The notes: a model not told the origin generated them from the letters alone. DNA of 7,742 nucleotides from JAUVYV01 sp964394625 (GCA_964394625.1 CAYMYK010000143.1:1-7742); one strand, 5' to 3'. Counted from the first letter of the stretch, positions 1-6,882 are shown. Numbers and translations are program-made.

Positions 1-701
1 TGAGTCCTTACGAGGATTTCTCCACCAGAGGTTTTAACGGAGCCGGCGGGGACATCGAGGGATGAGTTTCTGACGATGGCGGCGAGCCGGTCGAAGCTCA
101 GACCATATCGGCGAAGGTTTTCTTCGGAGACCTCAATTGAGATTTCGTAGGGACGGACGCCGGTGACATCAATCTGGCTTATGTTCGGTAAGGCGGTAAG
201 GTCATCGCGGACCCCGTCGGCGAGTTTCTTGAGGGTTTTTTCAGAGGCATCGCCATAGAGAACGATGGTGATTACCTCGTAGCGGGTAGTAATTTCGGTT
301 ATGATGGGCTTTTCGGTCTCTTTGGGGAAGGTTATGATTCTGTCAACTTCGGCCTTTATGTCATCGAGGACGTCTTTTGTATCGGCGTACTCTTCGACTT
401 CGATTATAACCATTCCGGCGCCTTCGGCGGCGGAGGCGGTGATGCGTTTTATTCCGTCAACAGCGGATATCGCTTCCTCGACTCGCAAGACGACGCCTTC
501 CTCGACATCGGTCGGAGTAGCGCCTCGGTATGGGACGGTGACGGTAATCACATCGAGGTCGAATTCCGGAAAGAACTCGACCTTCATCGTAAATACGGTG
601 AGCAGACCCGCGGCAATGATAAGGAACATGAGGAGATTGGCGGCGACGTGATTTGAGGCGAACCAAGCCAGCAGGCCTTTGTTTTCCGTCAAATCCTTCA
701 T
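1..701 (-). CDS. RND efflux transporter permease, N-terminal part (open at left edge)
   Basis: This is the inner-membrane proton-driven pump of a tripartite RND efflux system (AcrB/MdtB-type, HAE family), exporting unknown substrates. I translated it by hand: the frame is open from ATG at 701 to the window edge, giving 233 residues of a protein normally about 1,000-1,100 long. The start reads MKDLTENKGLLAWF. TM1 is at about residues 19-38 (VAANLLMFLIIAAGLLTVF). The typical family segment VEFFPEFD (41-48) follows, then VPYRGATPTDVEEGV (56-70) of the first porter subdomain. LSFDRLAAIVRNSS (201-214) matches the segment before the conserved PAG (218-220). Its ATG overlaps the adaptor stop codon by 4 bases (ATGA, 698-701). 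An SD-like AGGGGG at 714-709 lies 7 bases upstream, so it is translationally coupled. It is the last visible gene of the tetR-OMF-adaptor-RND operon. The family call is firm; substrate and subfamily cannot be told. Confidence 0.93.
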   Translation of the reverse strand, partial: MKDLTENKGLLAWFASNHVAANLLMFLIIAAGLLTVFTMKVEFFPEFDLDVITVTVPYRGATPTDVEEGVVLRVEEAISAVDGIKRITASAAEGAGMVIIEVEEYADTKDVLDDIKAEVDRIITFPKETEKPIITEITTRYEVITIVLYGDASEKTLKKLADGVRDDLTALPNISQIDVTGVRPYEISIEVSEENLRRYGLSFDRLAAIVRNSSLDVPAGSVKTSGGEILVRT

Positions 702-1981
702 TCATCGGCCCCCTGAACATCGAGCCGGTTTGCATCTGCGTTGATATTCTGCTGTTCGGTGTCCGCTCTTACCTGTGTTCGAACATTCATACCGTCGCTT
801 GCCGCATCGAGGGAACTCAGGACAATCATATCTCCGTGCTCGACACCTGAGACTGCATAGGCGAAATTCCTGTCGGCGCGGACTATATCGAGAGGTCGAA
901 TCCGGAGCTTGCCGTCATTGACGAGCCAGACCTCGTTGCTCTGGCGAACCGCGTCTCGTGGGACGGCGACGGCGTTTTTGAGGGTACGTCCCTGAATCTG
1001 AACTTTGACAAACATACCGGGTACGAGGGGCGGTGTCTCCCCGGCAGGGTCTGAGGGATTTGTGACCTCAACAACGACGGAAACGAGGCGTGAATTCCTG
1101 TCGACTTCGCCGGTGGTTCGCTTCACATATCCGATCCATACGTGCCGGCGGCCGGCGATGTTTGCCACGACGTGAGCGATTGTGGCTTCGGCAGAATCGT
1201 GGTCTGCGTTTACCGCGCCAGACTGCCGGGGGATGTCAAACCAGGCGAGCTCGTCATCTTCGAGCGGCACTTCAATTTCAACCGCTTCAATGCCATAAGC
1301 GGAGCCGACAGAGCGGCCTACAGCTACAAACTGCCCGAGGTCAACCTGTTCATTTATGACGCGGACGTCGATAGGGAGCGAAACAACGGTTCTTTCGAGA
1401 TTGAGCTGGGCGGTTTCGAGTCGTGCTTTTGCGGATTCGAGCTGAGCTTCGGCACGGCGAATCTGTGGCTCGCGCAGCACAAGCGGTGAGTCAGGTTCGG
1501 TATTTGGATTGAGCTGCTGCCACTCTTTCTTTGCGACAGCGGCTTCGGCCTTTTCGATGTCGAGTACGACATCGGCCTCGGCAACAAGGGCCTCGGCCTG
1601 GCGAACGGCGAGCTCGTAGTCTCTCGGGTCGATTTTGATTATGGGCTGATTTGCCGAAATGATCCCCCCTGCTCGAAAGCTGGCATTGACCCAGACGACA
1701 TTTCCGGCGACCTGTGGTGCAATCTCGACCTCGACCTTTGGGGTGACGGTGCCGTAGCTGCTGACTACCATAGGGATGTCTCTGACGCTGAGTCGCTCGA
1801 CTTCGACGAGAGGCGCGGGGACCTCTATCTCGACGCGCTGCGGAGGTTTTCGTGAGACGACCATGAGCCAGGCCAGGGCAACGGCTGATGCGATTACGAA
1901 AGAAGCGATTACCGCCTGCTTATGCCTTCCGAGGAGCTTGACGAATACGTTGGCTTTTTCTCTGGTCCGATCCATATCCAT
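698..1981 (-). CDS. RND efflux periplasmic adaptor (membrane fusion protein, HlyD/AcrA type)
   Basis: This is a 427-residue periplasmic adaptor that would bridge the RND pump and the outer membrane channel. A cytoplasmic N-terminus of about 22 residues precedes one membrane anchor (about 23-42, AVIASFVIASAVALAWLMVV), so it is anchored by a helix, not by lipid. The first half of the lipoyl domain is at about 75-120 (SYGTVTPKVEVEIAPQVAG, then IIKIDPRDYELAV). An Ala/Glu-rich alpha-hairpin spans about 122-198, with repeats such as RRAEAQLESAKARLETAQ. The second lipoyl half is at about 199-225, and the beta-barrel and membrane-proximal domains at about 230-400 (PGMFVKVQIQG 321-331, VAVPRDAV 338-345). 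The C-terminal tail from about 403 is polar. The gene lies 13 bases after the outer membrane factor stop and overlaps the RND start by 4 bases. No clear SD precedes ATG 1981; the in-frame ATG at 1975 is an alternative. The substrate is unknown. Confidence 0.93.
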   Translation of the reverse strand: MDMDRTREKANVFVKLLGRHKQAVIASFVIASAVALAWLMVVSRKPPQRVEIEVPAPLVEVERLSVRDIPMVVSSYGTVTPKVEVEIAPQVAGNVVWVNASFRAGGIISANQPIIKIDPRDYELAVRQAEALVAEADVVLDIEKAEAAVAKKEWQQLNPNTEPDSPLVLREPQIRRAEAQLESAKARLETAQLNLERTVVSLPIDVRVINEQVDLGQFVAVGRSVGSAYGIEAVEIEVPLEDDELAWFDIPRQSGAVNADHDSAEATIAHVVANIAGRRHVWIGYVKRTTGEVDRNSRLVSVVVEVTNPSDPAGETPPLVPGMFVKVQIQGRTLKNAVAVPRDAVRQSNEVWLVNDGKLRIRPLDIVRADRNFAYAVSGVEHGDMIVLSSLDAASDGMNVRTQVRADTEQQNINADANRLDVQGADE

Positions 1982-1994
1982 ATTACCGCATTAA

Positions 1995-3434
1995 TTATCC
2001 CTGTGTTTGTTCTTGTTCGAGCCAGTTTCCGCCGAGAGCTAAGTGCAGGTTTACGCGGGTCGTCCAGATTTGTGCTTTGAGAATGGCGAGCCGCTCGGCG
2101 GCAATATATCGGCGCCGTTCGGATTCGAGGACAGTCAAAATAGTCTCGACACCACGCTGGTATCGCTCCGTTGAGAGCTGCTCAGCAGCGCGTGCCTCGG
2201 CGAGGCGAACCTGGGCGTACTGCAATTGTTTCTGGAGCAACTGCTCAGCAGCGAGGGAATCCTCAACCTCCCTCAGCGCCGTCAGGACGGTGGCGGCATA
2301 AGTGGCGGCGAGCTGCTCATAGCGTGCCTTTGCCGCCTTGACCTGTGCGCGGAGGAGGCCTCCCTTGAAGATTGGCTGGGCGATATTGATTACCGCGGAA
2401 TAGACCTCGGTCTCGTCTATCCAGAGGTCGTTCCAGATATCGGCGCTACGCCCGAGGTTGCCGGTGAGGGTAAGGTCGGGAAAAAGCTGAGCGATGGTGA
2501 CACCAACTCTCTGATTGGCGGCTCGGAGCGAGAATTCTCCGGCCTGGATATCGGGACGGCGGTCGAGAAGCGAGGCAGGCATGCCGACGGGAACGGGACA
2601 GAGGTCCGGCAGGTCAGCAAGGGTCTTGGGCAGGGGCGGGGACGAGCCGGGACGTCGCGCCAGCAGCACGTCGAGGGCGTGCCGGGCAATTACAAGTAAC
2701 TGCTCGATGACGGGTTCCGCAGCCTGAGCGGCAGCGAGATTCTCGCGAGCGAGCCGCACATCGACGGGGCCGACGAGTCCCCGGCTGTAGCGACGTTCAA
2801 CAATCCGGAGGGTATTGGTGCGACTCTCGATATTTGCCCTGGCGATGGCCAGTCGTCCCTGGAGCGTTGCAATCTGTACCCTGGCGTTAATGACATTGGC
2901 TATAAGGGCATTTGTGAGCGCCTGTTGATTTTGTGCTGCGGCGAGCACATCGGCCCAGGCGGCCCTTTCTGCGTGCCGGAGCTTTCCCCACAGGTCAACG
3001 ATATAGGTAATCGAGATACCCTGTGAGTAGGTGGTCGTAAGGGGGCTGATCCTTCCGGTGCCGAAATTAAAGGAAGATTTGTTGCGTGTTCTTGAAATAC
3101 CGTAGGATACATCGGGCCAGAGGGCGCCTTGACTCTGCGCAAGGCCAGCCTGTGCCTCGAGCACCCTTGCGGCCGATGCCCTGAGGTCGTAGTTGTTTTC
3201 GAGCGCCTCGGTGACGAGCTGCGCGGTAATGTCGTCACCGAATCGCTGCCACCAGGTGTCACGCAGCGGCATCGCGTTCGGGTCCTGGATGTGGTCGGCG
3301 GCGTTGAAGAAGGCCTCGTCGGTATCGGCAGCAGTGGCGGGTCTGTGGTACTTCGGGCCGACCATACAGCCGCCGGCGGTCAGGCCAAAAACGACGATTA
3401 CGACAGAATATTCTATTGCAGCTCTACCGGGCAT
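1995..3434 (-). CDS. RND efflux outer membrane factor lipoprotein (TolC/NodT family)
   Basis: This is the outer membrane channel of the tripartite pump, 479 residues from ATG 3434, the usual size for OprM/NodT-type proteins. The N-terminus has a hydrophobic stretch (about 11-22) followed by GGC and MVGPKYHRP. The C-x-VGPxY form is typical of this family and makes Cys23 the probable lipidated residue. WWQRFGDD (61-68), DLWGKL (147-152), LLDRRPDIQAGE (289-300), LFPDLTLTG (317-325) and LREVEDSL (387-394) recur at the expected places of the two OEP repeats. RYQRGVETILTVLESER (424-440) closes the second helical hairpin. The frame stays open to 3518, but 3434 is preferred: AAAGG at 3447-3443 sits 8 bases before it, and the signal sequence begins there. 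This start overlaps the end of tetR by 11 bases. The channel gene comes before the adaptor and pump genes, which is not the commonest order. Confidence 0.93.
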   Translation of the reverse strand: MPGRAAIEYSVVIVVFGLTAGGCMVGPKYHRPATAADTDEAFFNAADHIQDPNAMPLRDTWWQRFGDDITAQLVTEALENNYDLRASAARVLEAQAGLAQSQGALWPDVSYGISRTRNKSSFNFGTGRISPLTTTYSQGISITYIVDLWGKLRHAERAAWADVLAAAQNQQALTNALIANVINARVQIATLQGRLAIARANIESRTNTLRIVERRYSRGLVGPVDVRLARENLAAAQAAEPVIEQLLVIARHALDVLLARRPGSSPPLPKTLADLPDLCPVPVGMPASLLDRRPDIQAGEFSLRAANQRVGVTIAQLFPDLTLTGNLGRSADIWNDLWIDETEVYSAVINIAQPIFKGGLLRAQVKAAKARYEQLAATYAATVLTALREVEDSLAAEQLLQKQLQYAQVRLAEARAAEQLSTERYQRGVETILTVLESERRRYIAAERLAILKAQIWTTRVNLHLALGGNWLEQEQTQG

Positions 3435-4104
3435 CGGACCGACCTTTCTTTTGACCGTAGGCACAAATGCCGGCAGCGGAAAATTTGACGATATGCTCGA
3501 TAATCCCGGGTATGTCAAAGGCCGGCGATTCGAAGGTTACCGTACCCTCAAACATCGCCTTGATATGAACTGCGTGAATCAACTGGGCAATCAGCGACAT
3601 AATACACTGCTTCGCCGCCGTCTCGCCAAGACCCGGACAAACTAACTGAAGGGCCTGTCCGAGAGCGGCCAGGGTCGGCCCGGCTAATTCTTCCACAAAC
3701 AGTCCCGCCGGCAGACGCCTGTCAACCATCTCGCGCGCAAACAAGTCCATAAAGCGCCGGCTGTCGTCTAAATCGGCAAAGGGCTCGGCGAAGGCCTTCG
3801 AAAAGGCAGAAAGCAGACCGTTGAGGGTTGGCGCAGGTTTCTCGGCCATAGCCGTCTCAATACTTACCAAACGGTCCTGCTTCATCCGGCGCAAACGACG
3901 CCTGAAGAGCTCACAGTAGAGTTCTTCCTTGCTGCCAAAATGATAGTTCACCGAAGCGAGGTTGCAATTCGCCTTGCCCGTAACATCCCGAATAGACGTT
4001 CCCTCAAAGCCGTTCTCAGCAAAGAGCTCTTCAGCCACGGCCAAAAGCCGCTCCCTGGCGTCTTTTGGCCTTGCCTCACTATTTGCAAAATCCACATTAT
4101 CCAT
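3424..4104 (-). CDS. TetR/AcrR-family transcriptional regulator, probable local efflux repressor
   Basis: This 226-residue protein has an N-terminal TetR helix-turn-helix at about 15-62: ARERLLAVAEELFAENGFEG, then TSIRDVTGKANCNLASVNYH and FGSKEELY. The NLASVNYHFGSKEELY recognition region resembles the AcrR/CecR-type subgroup. The helical C-terminal part (about 90-215) is the usual ligand-binding and dimerisation domain; the ligand cannot be read from sequence. Two starts are possible. ATG 4104 is chosen because GGGAG at 4116-4112 lies 7 bases before it. ATG 4131 (nine residues longer) falls inside the palindrome, at or before the predicted transcription start. The stop overlaps the outer membrane factor gene by 11 bases, so regulator and pump share one transcript. 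Autorepression through the palindrome at 4116-4155, relieved by a pump substrate, is the likely mode of control. That is inferred from position and family. Confidence 0.92.
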   Translation of the reverse strand: MDNVDFANSEARPKDARERLLAVAEELFAENGFEGTSIRDVTGKANCNLASVNYHFGSKEELYCELFRRRLRRMKQDRLVSIETAMAEKPAPTLNGLLSAFSKAFAEPFADLDDSRRFMDLFAREMVDRRLPAGLFVEELAGPTLAALGQALQLVCPGLGETAAKQCIMSLIAQLIHAVHIKAMFEGTVTFESPAFDIPGIIEHIVKFSAAGICAYGQKKGRSDAR

Positions 4105-4111
4105 TATGCAG

Positions 4112-4116
4112 CTCCC
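4112..4116 (-). promoter_or_regulatory. Ribosome binding site deciding the tetR start
   Basis: GGGAG on the minus strand lies 7 bases before ATG 4104. It favours that start over the in-frame ATG at 4131, which has no comparable site and would lie at or upstream of the predicted transcription start. Confidence 0.6.
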
Positions 4117-4155
4117 AAACGGTCGTTTCATACTATAGTATAAAACGAACGTTTG
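4116..4155. promoter_or_regulatory. Probable TetR operator: 40-base palindrome with two AAACGNNCGTTT sites
   Basis: The left arm CAAACGGTCGTTTCATAC and the reverse complement of the right arm, CAAACGTTCGTTTTATAC, agree at 16 of 18 positions. They meet at the centre of a perfect TACTATAGTA (4131-4140). Each arm also holds its own palindrome: AAACGGTCGTTT at 4117-4128 and AAACGAACGTTT at 4143-4154, with centres 26 bases apart. The element lies directly upstream of tetR and covers its likely -10 box. This is the expected place for an autorepressor site. That the neighbouring TetR protein binds it is inferred. Confidence 0.75.
4132..4142 (-). promoter_or_regulatory. Probable -10 region of the tetR-efflux operon promoter
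   Basis: On the minus strand two overlapping good -10 hexamers are present: TATACT (4142-4137) and TATAGT (4137-4132). Either would start transcription at about 4130-4125, leaving a leader of roughly 20-26 bases before ATG 4104. For TATACT the best -35 at 17 bases is TCGATT, only a partial match, so the -35 is uncertain. The whole -10 lies within the palindrome at 4116-4155. Confidence 0.5.
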
Positions 4156-4213
4156 AAATAATCGATTGAAATCTTCTGTTTAGACAGCCGGTTATTGGGA
4201 TATTTGTCAAGGG

Positions 4214-5167
4214 CTACCGTGGAACATCTCGCCGGGCGTTTTCGAGGCAAATAGCGGCGTTTCGCTTGAGGCGCTGCAAACCCGTGCGATGCAGCGGCGA
4301 GCCGGAAAAACGTGTCACAAAGTCGTTTTCGTTCAGCCCCAGAACGAGGTTAAGGTCGAGCATCGCCCTTTCAGGGTGGAATTTGAGCAGTGGGTTGGTT
4401 AACGCAGGTGCGCGGTGCTGGTATGGGCAGGCGAGGACGCACTGGTCGCAGCCGAAAAGCCGGTCGCCGATTTTTTCGGCGAGGTTTTCGGGGATGTCAC
4501 CTCTGTGTTCGATGGTGAGGTAGCTGATACATTTATTCGCGTCGAAGTATCCATCCGGCCTTAAGGCGCCCGTCGGACAAGCGTTGAGACATTTGTTGCA
4601 GTCGCCACAGGAATTCTTTATTGGCTCACTGGGTACAAGCTCGATATTCGTCAGAAGCTCGCCGAGGAAGAACTCAGGGCCGAGACCGGGGTTGATAAGC
4701 ATGTGGTTTTTTCCGATGAAGCCCAGCCCGGCGCGTTCGGCGAGCGCACGTTCCAGAACGGGTGCTGAGTCGCAGCAGATTTTGAATTTGAGGCCCGGCC
4801 CGGCGACCGAAATGATGAAATCCGTCAGCTTGCGAAGCTGTTTTTTTATGAACGGGTGATAGTCTTCGTATTGTGCATAGTGCGCGACGCGGCCTGCCGG
4901 GCCCACCGTCGGCAATGAGGGAAATTCAGGCGGTTTGTAGCTGAGAGCAACGACAATGACGGACCTTGCGCCTTCGAGGAGCTTTGCGGGTTCGAGACGC
5001 TTTTCGAGGTTTCTCTGCATATAGCCCATACCGGCAGCGAAACCGGCAGCGAGCCAACTCTTAAGACACTCAACGTGGTTGTCGCCGACCGGCGAGGCAT
5101 CGGTTATGCCGACGAGGGCGAAACCCAGGCGTAGGGCCTTTTGCTTTATGTCATCAGAGAGAGGCAT
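4214..5167 (-). CDS. queG: Epoxyqueuosine reductase QueG
   Basis: QueG reduces epoxyqueuosine to queuosine in tRNA, the last step of Q biosynthesis, using cobalamin and two [4Fe-4S] clusters in the cytoplasm. The 317-residue product has the family signature CCDSAPVLERALAERAGLGF (131-150). Asp133 in it corresponds to the conserved catalytic acid. IGKNHMLINP and FFLGELLTNIEL follow. Eight cluster cysteines are visible: C187, C190, C193 and C197 (CGDCNKCLNACP), C213 (CISYLTIEHRG), and C240, C243 and C247 (CDQCVLACP). The protein ends soon after SPLHRTGLQRLKRNAA, so it is the short form without the C-terminal HEAT-like extension of some homologues. The frame is open up to 5326, but the extra 53 residues are low-complexity and overlap the DUF1080 gene; homology begins at MPLSDDIKQKA. 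No SD is visible. ATG lies 7 bases after the preceding stop, so coupled translation is likely. Confidence 0.95.
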   Translation of the reverse strand: MPLSDDIKQKALRLGFALVGITDASPVGDNHVECLKSWLAAGFAAGMGYMQRNLEKRLEPAKLLEGARSVIVVALSYKPPEFPSLPTVGPAGRVAHYAQYEDYHPFIKKQLRKLTDFIISVAGPGLKFKICCDSAPVLERALAERAGLGFIGKNHMLINPGLGPEFFLGELLTNIELVPSEPIKNSCGDCNKCLNACPTGALRPDGYFDANKCISYLTIEHRGDIPENLAEKIGDRLFGCDQCVLACPYQHRAPALTNPLLKFHPERAMLDLNLVLGLNENDFVTRFSGSPLHRTGLQRLKRNAAICLENARRDVPR

Positions 5168-5174
5168 ATCTATA

Positions 5175-5870
5175 TTATCGCGACAAGGGTATGAGGACGA
5201 CCTTGCGGTAGTAAATTTCCGCCCCTTCGGACTGGATGAGGATTCTGCCTTTTTGGACGCTGAGGTCGCCGGCCTGGTTGACGACAACACCGTTGACAAT
5301 ATGTGTAATCTTGTCACCATCGGCAATGACCTCGATGATGTTCCACCGGCCGTGCGGTTTTTCGACGTCTTGTGTCTTTATGATTCTGTCGTATTTTTTG
5401 TCGAATCGTTTGCCGTTGGCGGTGATGGCGGGGCCGACGAGCCAGATGTCGCCGCAGTCGCCTTCCTGAATCTGACATTCGATTGAATAGGGCCAGACTT
5501 CATCCTGCTTGTCCTTGGGGAAATGATAAAGGACGCCGCTGTCGCGCTTTGCGTTTTCGCGTGGTGGGAACTTTTTTTCGCCCCATTTGAATTCGACAAT
5601 GAGATGGTAGTTTTCGTATTCTTTCTTTGTGCCGAGGTAGCCGAACTGCTTTCCGGAGACGTGGAGGATGCCGTTTTCGACTTTGAAAATACCTTCGGGG
5701 TCACTATTAATGCCGACTTTTTCAATGACGGTGTACCAGCCGGTGAGGTCCTTGCCGTTGAAAAGGTTGATTGCGGATGTTCGTGCGGAGCCGGCGCATC
5801 CGGAGAGGATTATTACGGCCAGGAGCACGAAAAGGGCGGCTGGGCAATTGAAACGTCTGAGTGAGGTCAC
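5175..5870 (-). CDS. DUF1080 / 3-keto-disaccharide hydrolase-like lipoprotein
   Basis: This 231-residue exported lipoprotein has one DUF1080 (PF06439, concanavalin-like beta-sandwich) domain. The N-terminus is a lipoprotein signal: basic RR, a hydrophobic core at about 11-22, and lipobox LSGC with Cys25. The +2 residue is Ala, so outer membrane sorting is expected by the E. coli rule. Family marks are INLFNGKDLTGWYTV (34-48), FKVENGILHVSG (62-73), FGYLGTKKEYENYHLIVEF (76-94), RDSGVLYHF (109-117), YSIECQIQEGDCGDIWLVG (128-146), RWNIIEVIADGDKITHIVNG (175-194) and ILIQSEGAEIYYRKVVLIPL (210-229). Some family members hydrolyse 3-keto-glycosides; the substrate here is unknown. The start codon is GTG, with strong SD AAGGAG at 5884-5879, 8 bases upstream. 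It lies 53 bases after the TIM-barrel gene and 7 bases before queG, suggesting one transcript. Confidence 0.92.
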   Translation of the reverse strand: MTSLRRFNCPAALFVLLAVIILSGCAGSARTSAINLFNGKDLTGWYTVIEKVGINSDPEGIFKVENGILHVSGKQFGYLGTKKEYENYHLIVEFKWGEKKFPPRENAKRDSGVLYHFPKDKQDEVWPYSIECQIQEGDCGDIWLVGPAITANGKRFDKKYDRIIKTQDVEKPHGRWNIIEVIADGDKITHIVNGVVVNQAGDLSVQKGRILIQSEGAEIYYRKVVLIPLSR

Positions 5871-5878
5871 TTAATTGT

Positions 5879-5884
5879 CTCCTT
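5879..5884 (-). promoter_or_regulatory. Strong ribosome binding site fixing the GTG start of the DUF1080 gene
   Basis: AAGGAG on the minus strand lies 8 bases before GTG 5870. It is the best SD in the window and supports the GTG start, which is directly followed by a coherent lipoprotein signal sequence. Confidence 0.75.
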
Positions 5885-5923
5885 ATTATCGACGGACGAT
5901 TCAGGGTCGTATGAATTTGTCTT

Positions 5924-6871
5924 TTATGTCAGGGCCGTTTTGACGGCGGCTTTTGTTTTTCGCAGGCCGGTCTTTGCGACGGTAAAGGCATCGTCGCTCT
6001 TCCAATATTCGGGGTTGAAGAGCTCGAGCGAGAGGACGGTGGTGGAGCCGTAGGCGGCAAGGTCGCCGAGGATCTGCGTCAGCGGTGCTATGCCATCTCC
6101 GGGATAAACTCGGTCGGCATCTGTGATGGTTTCCCGCGTGGGCTCGGCGGGGTAGTCGTTTATGTGGAAGACGGGAGTGGCGTGTGGGCTGAGGAGCTTG
6201 AGGCCGTGGTGGTCGGAGCCGGCCTTGTAGATGTGGTAGGCGTCGGCGAGGATGCAGGCCTTCGGGTGGCCGGATTCGGCGGCGACGAACATTGCCTCGC
6301 CGAGTCGGCTTACGTTTTTGGAAAATGCCCAGTGTTCGAGCTGCGGGCGAACTCCAATTTGGTCGCCGAGCTCAAGAAGGGTACGGTATCTTTCGGCGGC
6401 TTTTAGCAGGTCGAGGCCCGGCTTGCGGGTGGCGCCGGCGGGCGGCGCGGCGATGCGTTTGGCGCCGATTTGGGCGAGGGCATCCATATCACGCCTAGCC
6501 TGTTCGAGGCCTTTGGCGCGTTCGGCGGGGTCGTCAACAATCCAGGCGGAAAAGGCGATGCAGCTTTCGACGCTAAGGCCAAGGTCTTTGAGACGTTTGC
6601 GCAGGTCGTCCAGGGAACCGCCGGATTCAGTGTATTCGTGTATTTTGGTTATCCAGGGCTCGATACCGGTATAGCCGGCTTTTGCGGTGATTTCGATTTC
6701 TTCGACGATGGCCAGTTTGTGGCCTCGGATGGTGGCGGTGTTGAGGCAGTAGGTAAATGAGGTGGTTTTCGCTTTTTCCGCAGCAGAGGTGGCATTACCC
6801 ACAGCGGCTGCGGTTGCCGTGGCGGCAGTGGCTGCAAGAAGCCGACGTCGAGAGATTATCTGTTCGCTCAT
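5924..6871 (-). CDS. Tat-exported sugar phosphate isomerase/epimerase-like TIM barrel
   Basis: This is an AP-endonuclease-2-type TIM barrel (hydroxypyruvate isomerase/IolE-like superfamily) with a twin-arginine signal. SRRRLLAAT is followed by an Ala/Thr-rich core, and a cleavage site probably lies near TSAAE. Residues are numbered from ATG 6877, giving 317. The mature domain starts at about 40 (SFTYCLNTATIRG). Likely metal or substrate ligands at strand ends are Glu73 (GIEPW), Glu181 (PQLEHWA), Asp212 and His215 (ILADAYHIYKAG), His238 (VFHINDYPA) and Glu285 (LSLELFNPEYW). A GDG loop lies at 260-262. The Tat signal implies folding with its metal before export, so the true substrate is probably an unphosphorylated periplasmic sugar. 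The reaction is unknown: isomerase, epimerase or 3-keto-sugar processing. ATG 6871 is preferred over 6877 because AAAGG (6884-6880) is 8 bases from it but only 2 from 6877. Confidence 0.9.
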   Translation of the reverse strand: MSEQIISRRRLLAATAATATAAAVGNATSAAEKAKTTSFTYCLNTATIRGHKLAIVEEIEITAKAGYTGIEPWITKIHEYTESGGSLDDLRKRLKDLGLSVESCIAFSAWIVDDPAERAKGLEQARRDMDALAQIGAKRIAAPPAGATRKPGLDLLKAAERYRTLLELGDQIGVRPQLEHWAFSKNVSRLGEAMFVAAESGHPKACILADAYHIYKAGSDHHGLKLLSPHATPVFHINDYPAEPTRETITDADRVYPGDGIAPLTQILGDLAAYGSTTVLSLELFNPEYWKSDDAFTVAKTGLRKTKAAVKTALT

Positions 6872-6882
6872 ATCCATTACCT

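Noticed and set aside
301..651. Plus-strand open frame of 116 codons
   Set aside because: It is antisense to the RND transporter N-terminus, is Ser/Thr-rich with no recognisable domain, and is an effect of the codon use of the real gene.
457..735. Minus-strand open frame of 92 codons covering the adaptor-RND junction
   Set aside because: It is out of frame with both real genes; the Arg-rich product resembles nothing, while the neighbouring frame gives a clear RND protein.
2226..2699. Plus-strand open frame of 157 codons
   Set aside because: It is antisense to the well-conserved outer membrane factor; Gly-rich with no domain and no convincing start context.
3435..3518. N-terminal extension of the outer membrane factor by 28 codons
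   Set aside because: It would overlap tetR by 95 bases and place a long tail before the signal sequence; the ATG at 3434 has a good SD.
4176..4187. CTGTTTAGACAG as a terminator stem after queG
   Set aside because: Only four outer base pairs hold, and no T-run follows on the minus strand, so it is too weak to call a terminator.
4205..4210. TTGACA on the minus strand between queG and tetR, as a -35 box
   Set aside because: No acceptable -10 lies 16-19 bases downstream (CTGTCT, TGTCTA or similar), and the better -10 boxes are about 60 bases away.
5168..5326. N-terminal extension of queG by 53 codons
   Set aside because: It overlaps the DUF1080 gene in another frame, is low-complexity Ser-rich, and QueG homology begins at the ATG at 5167.
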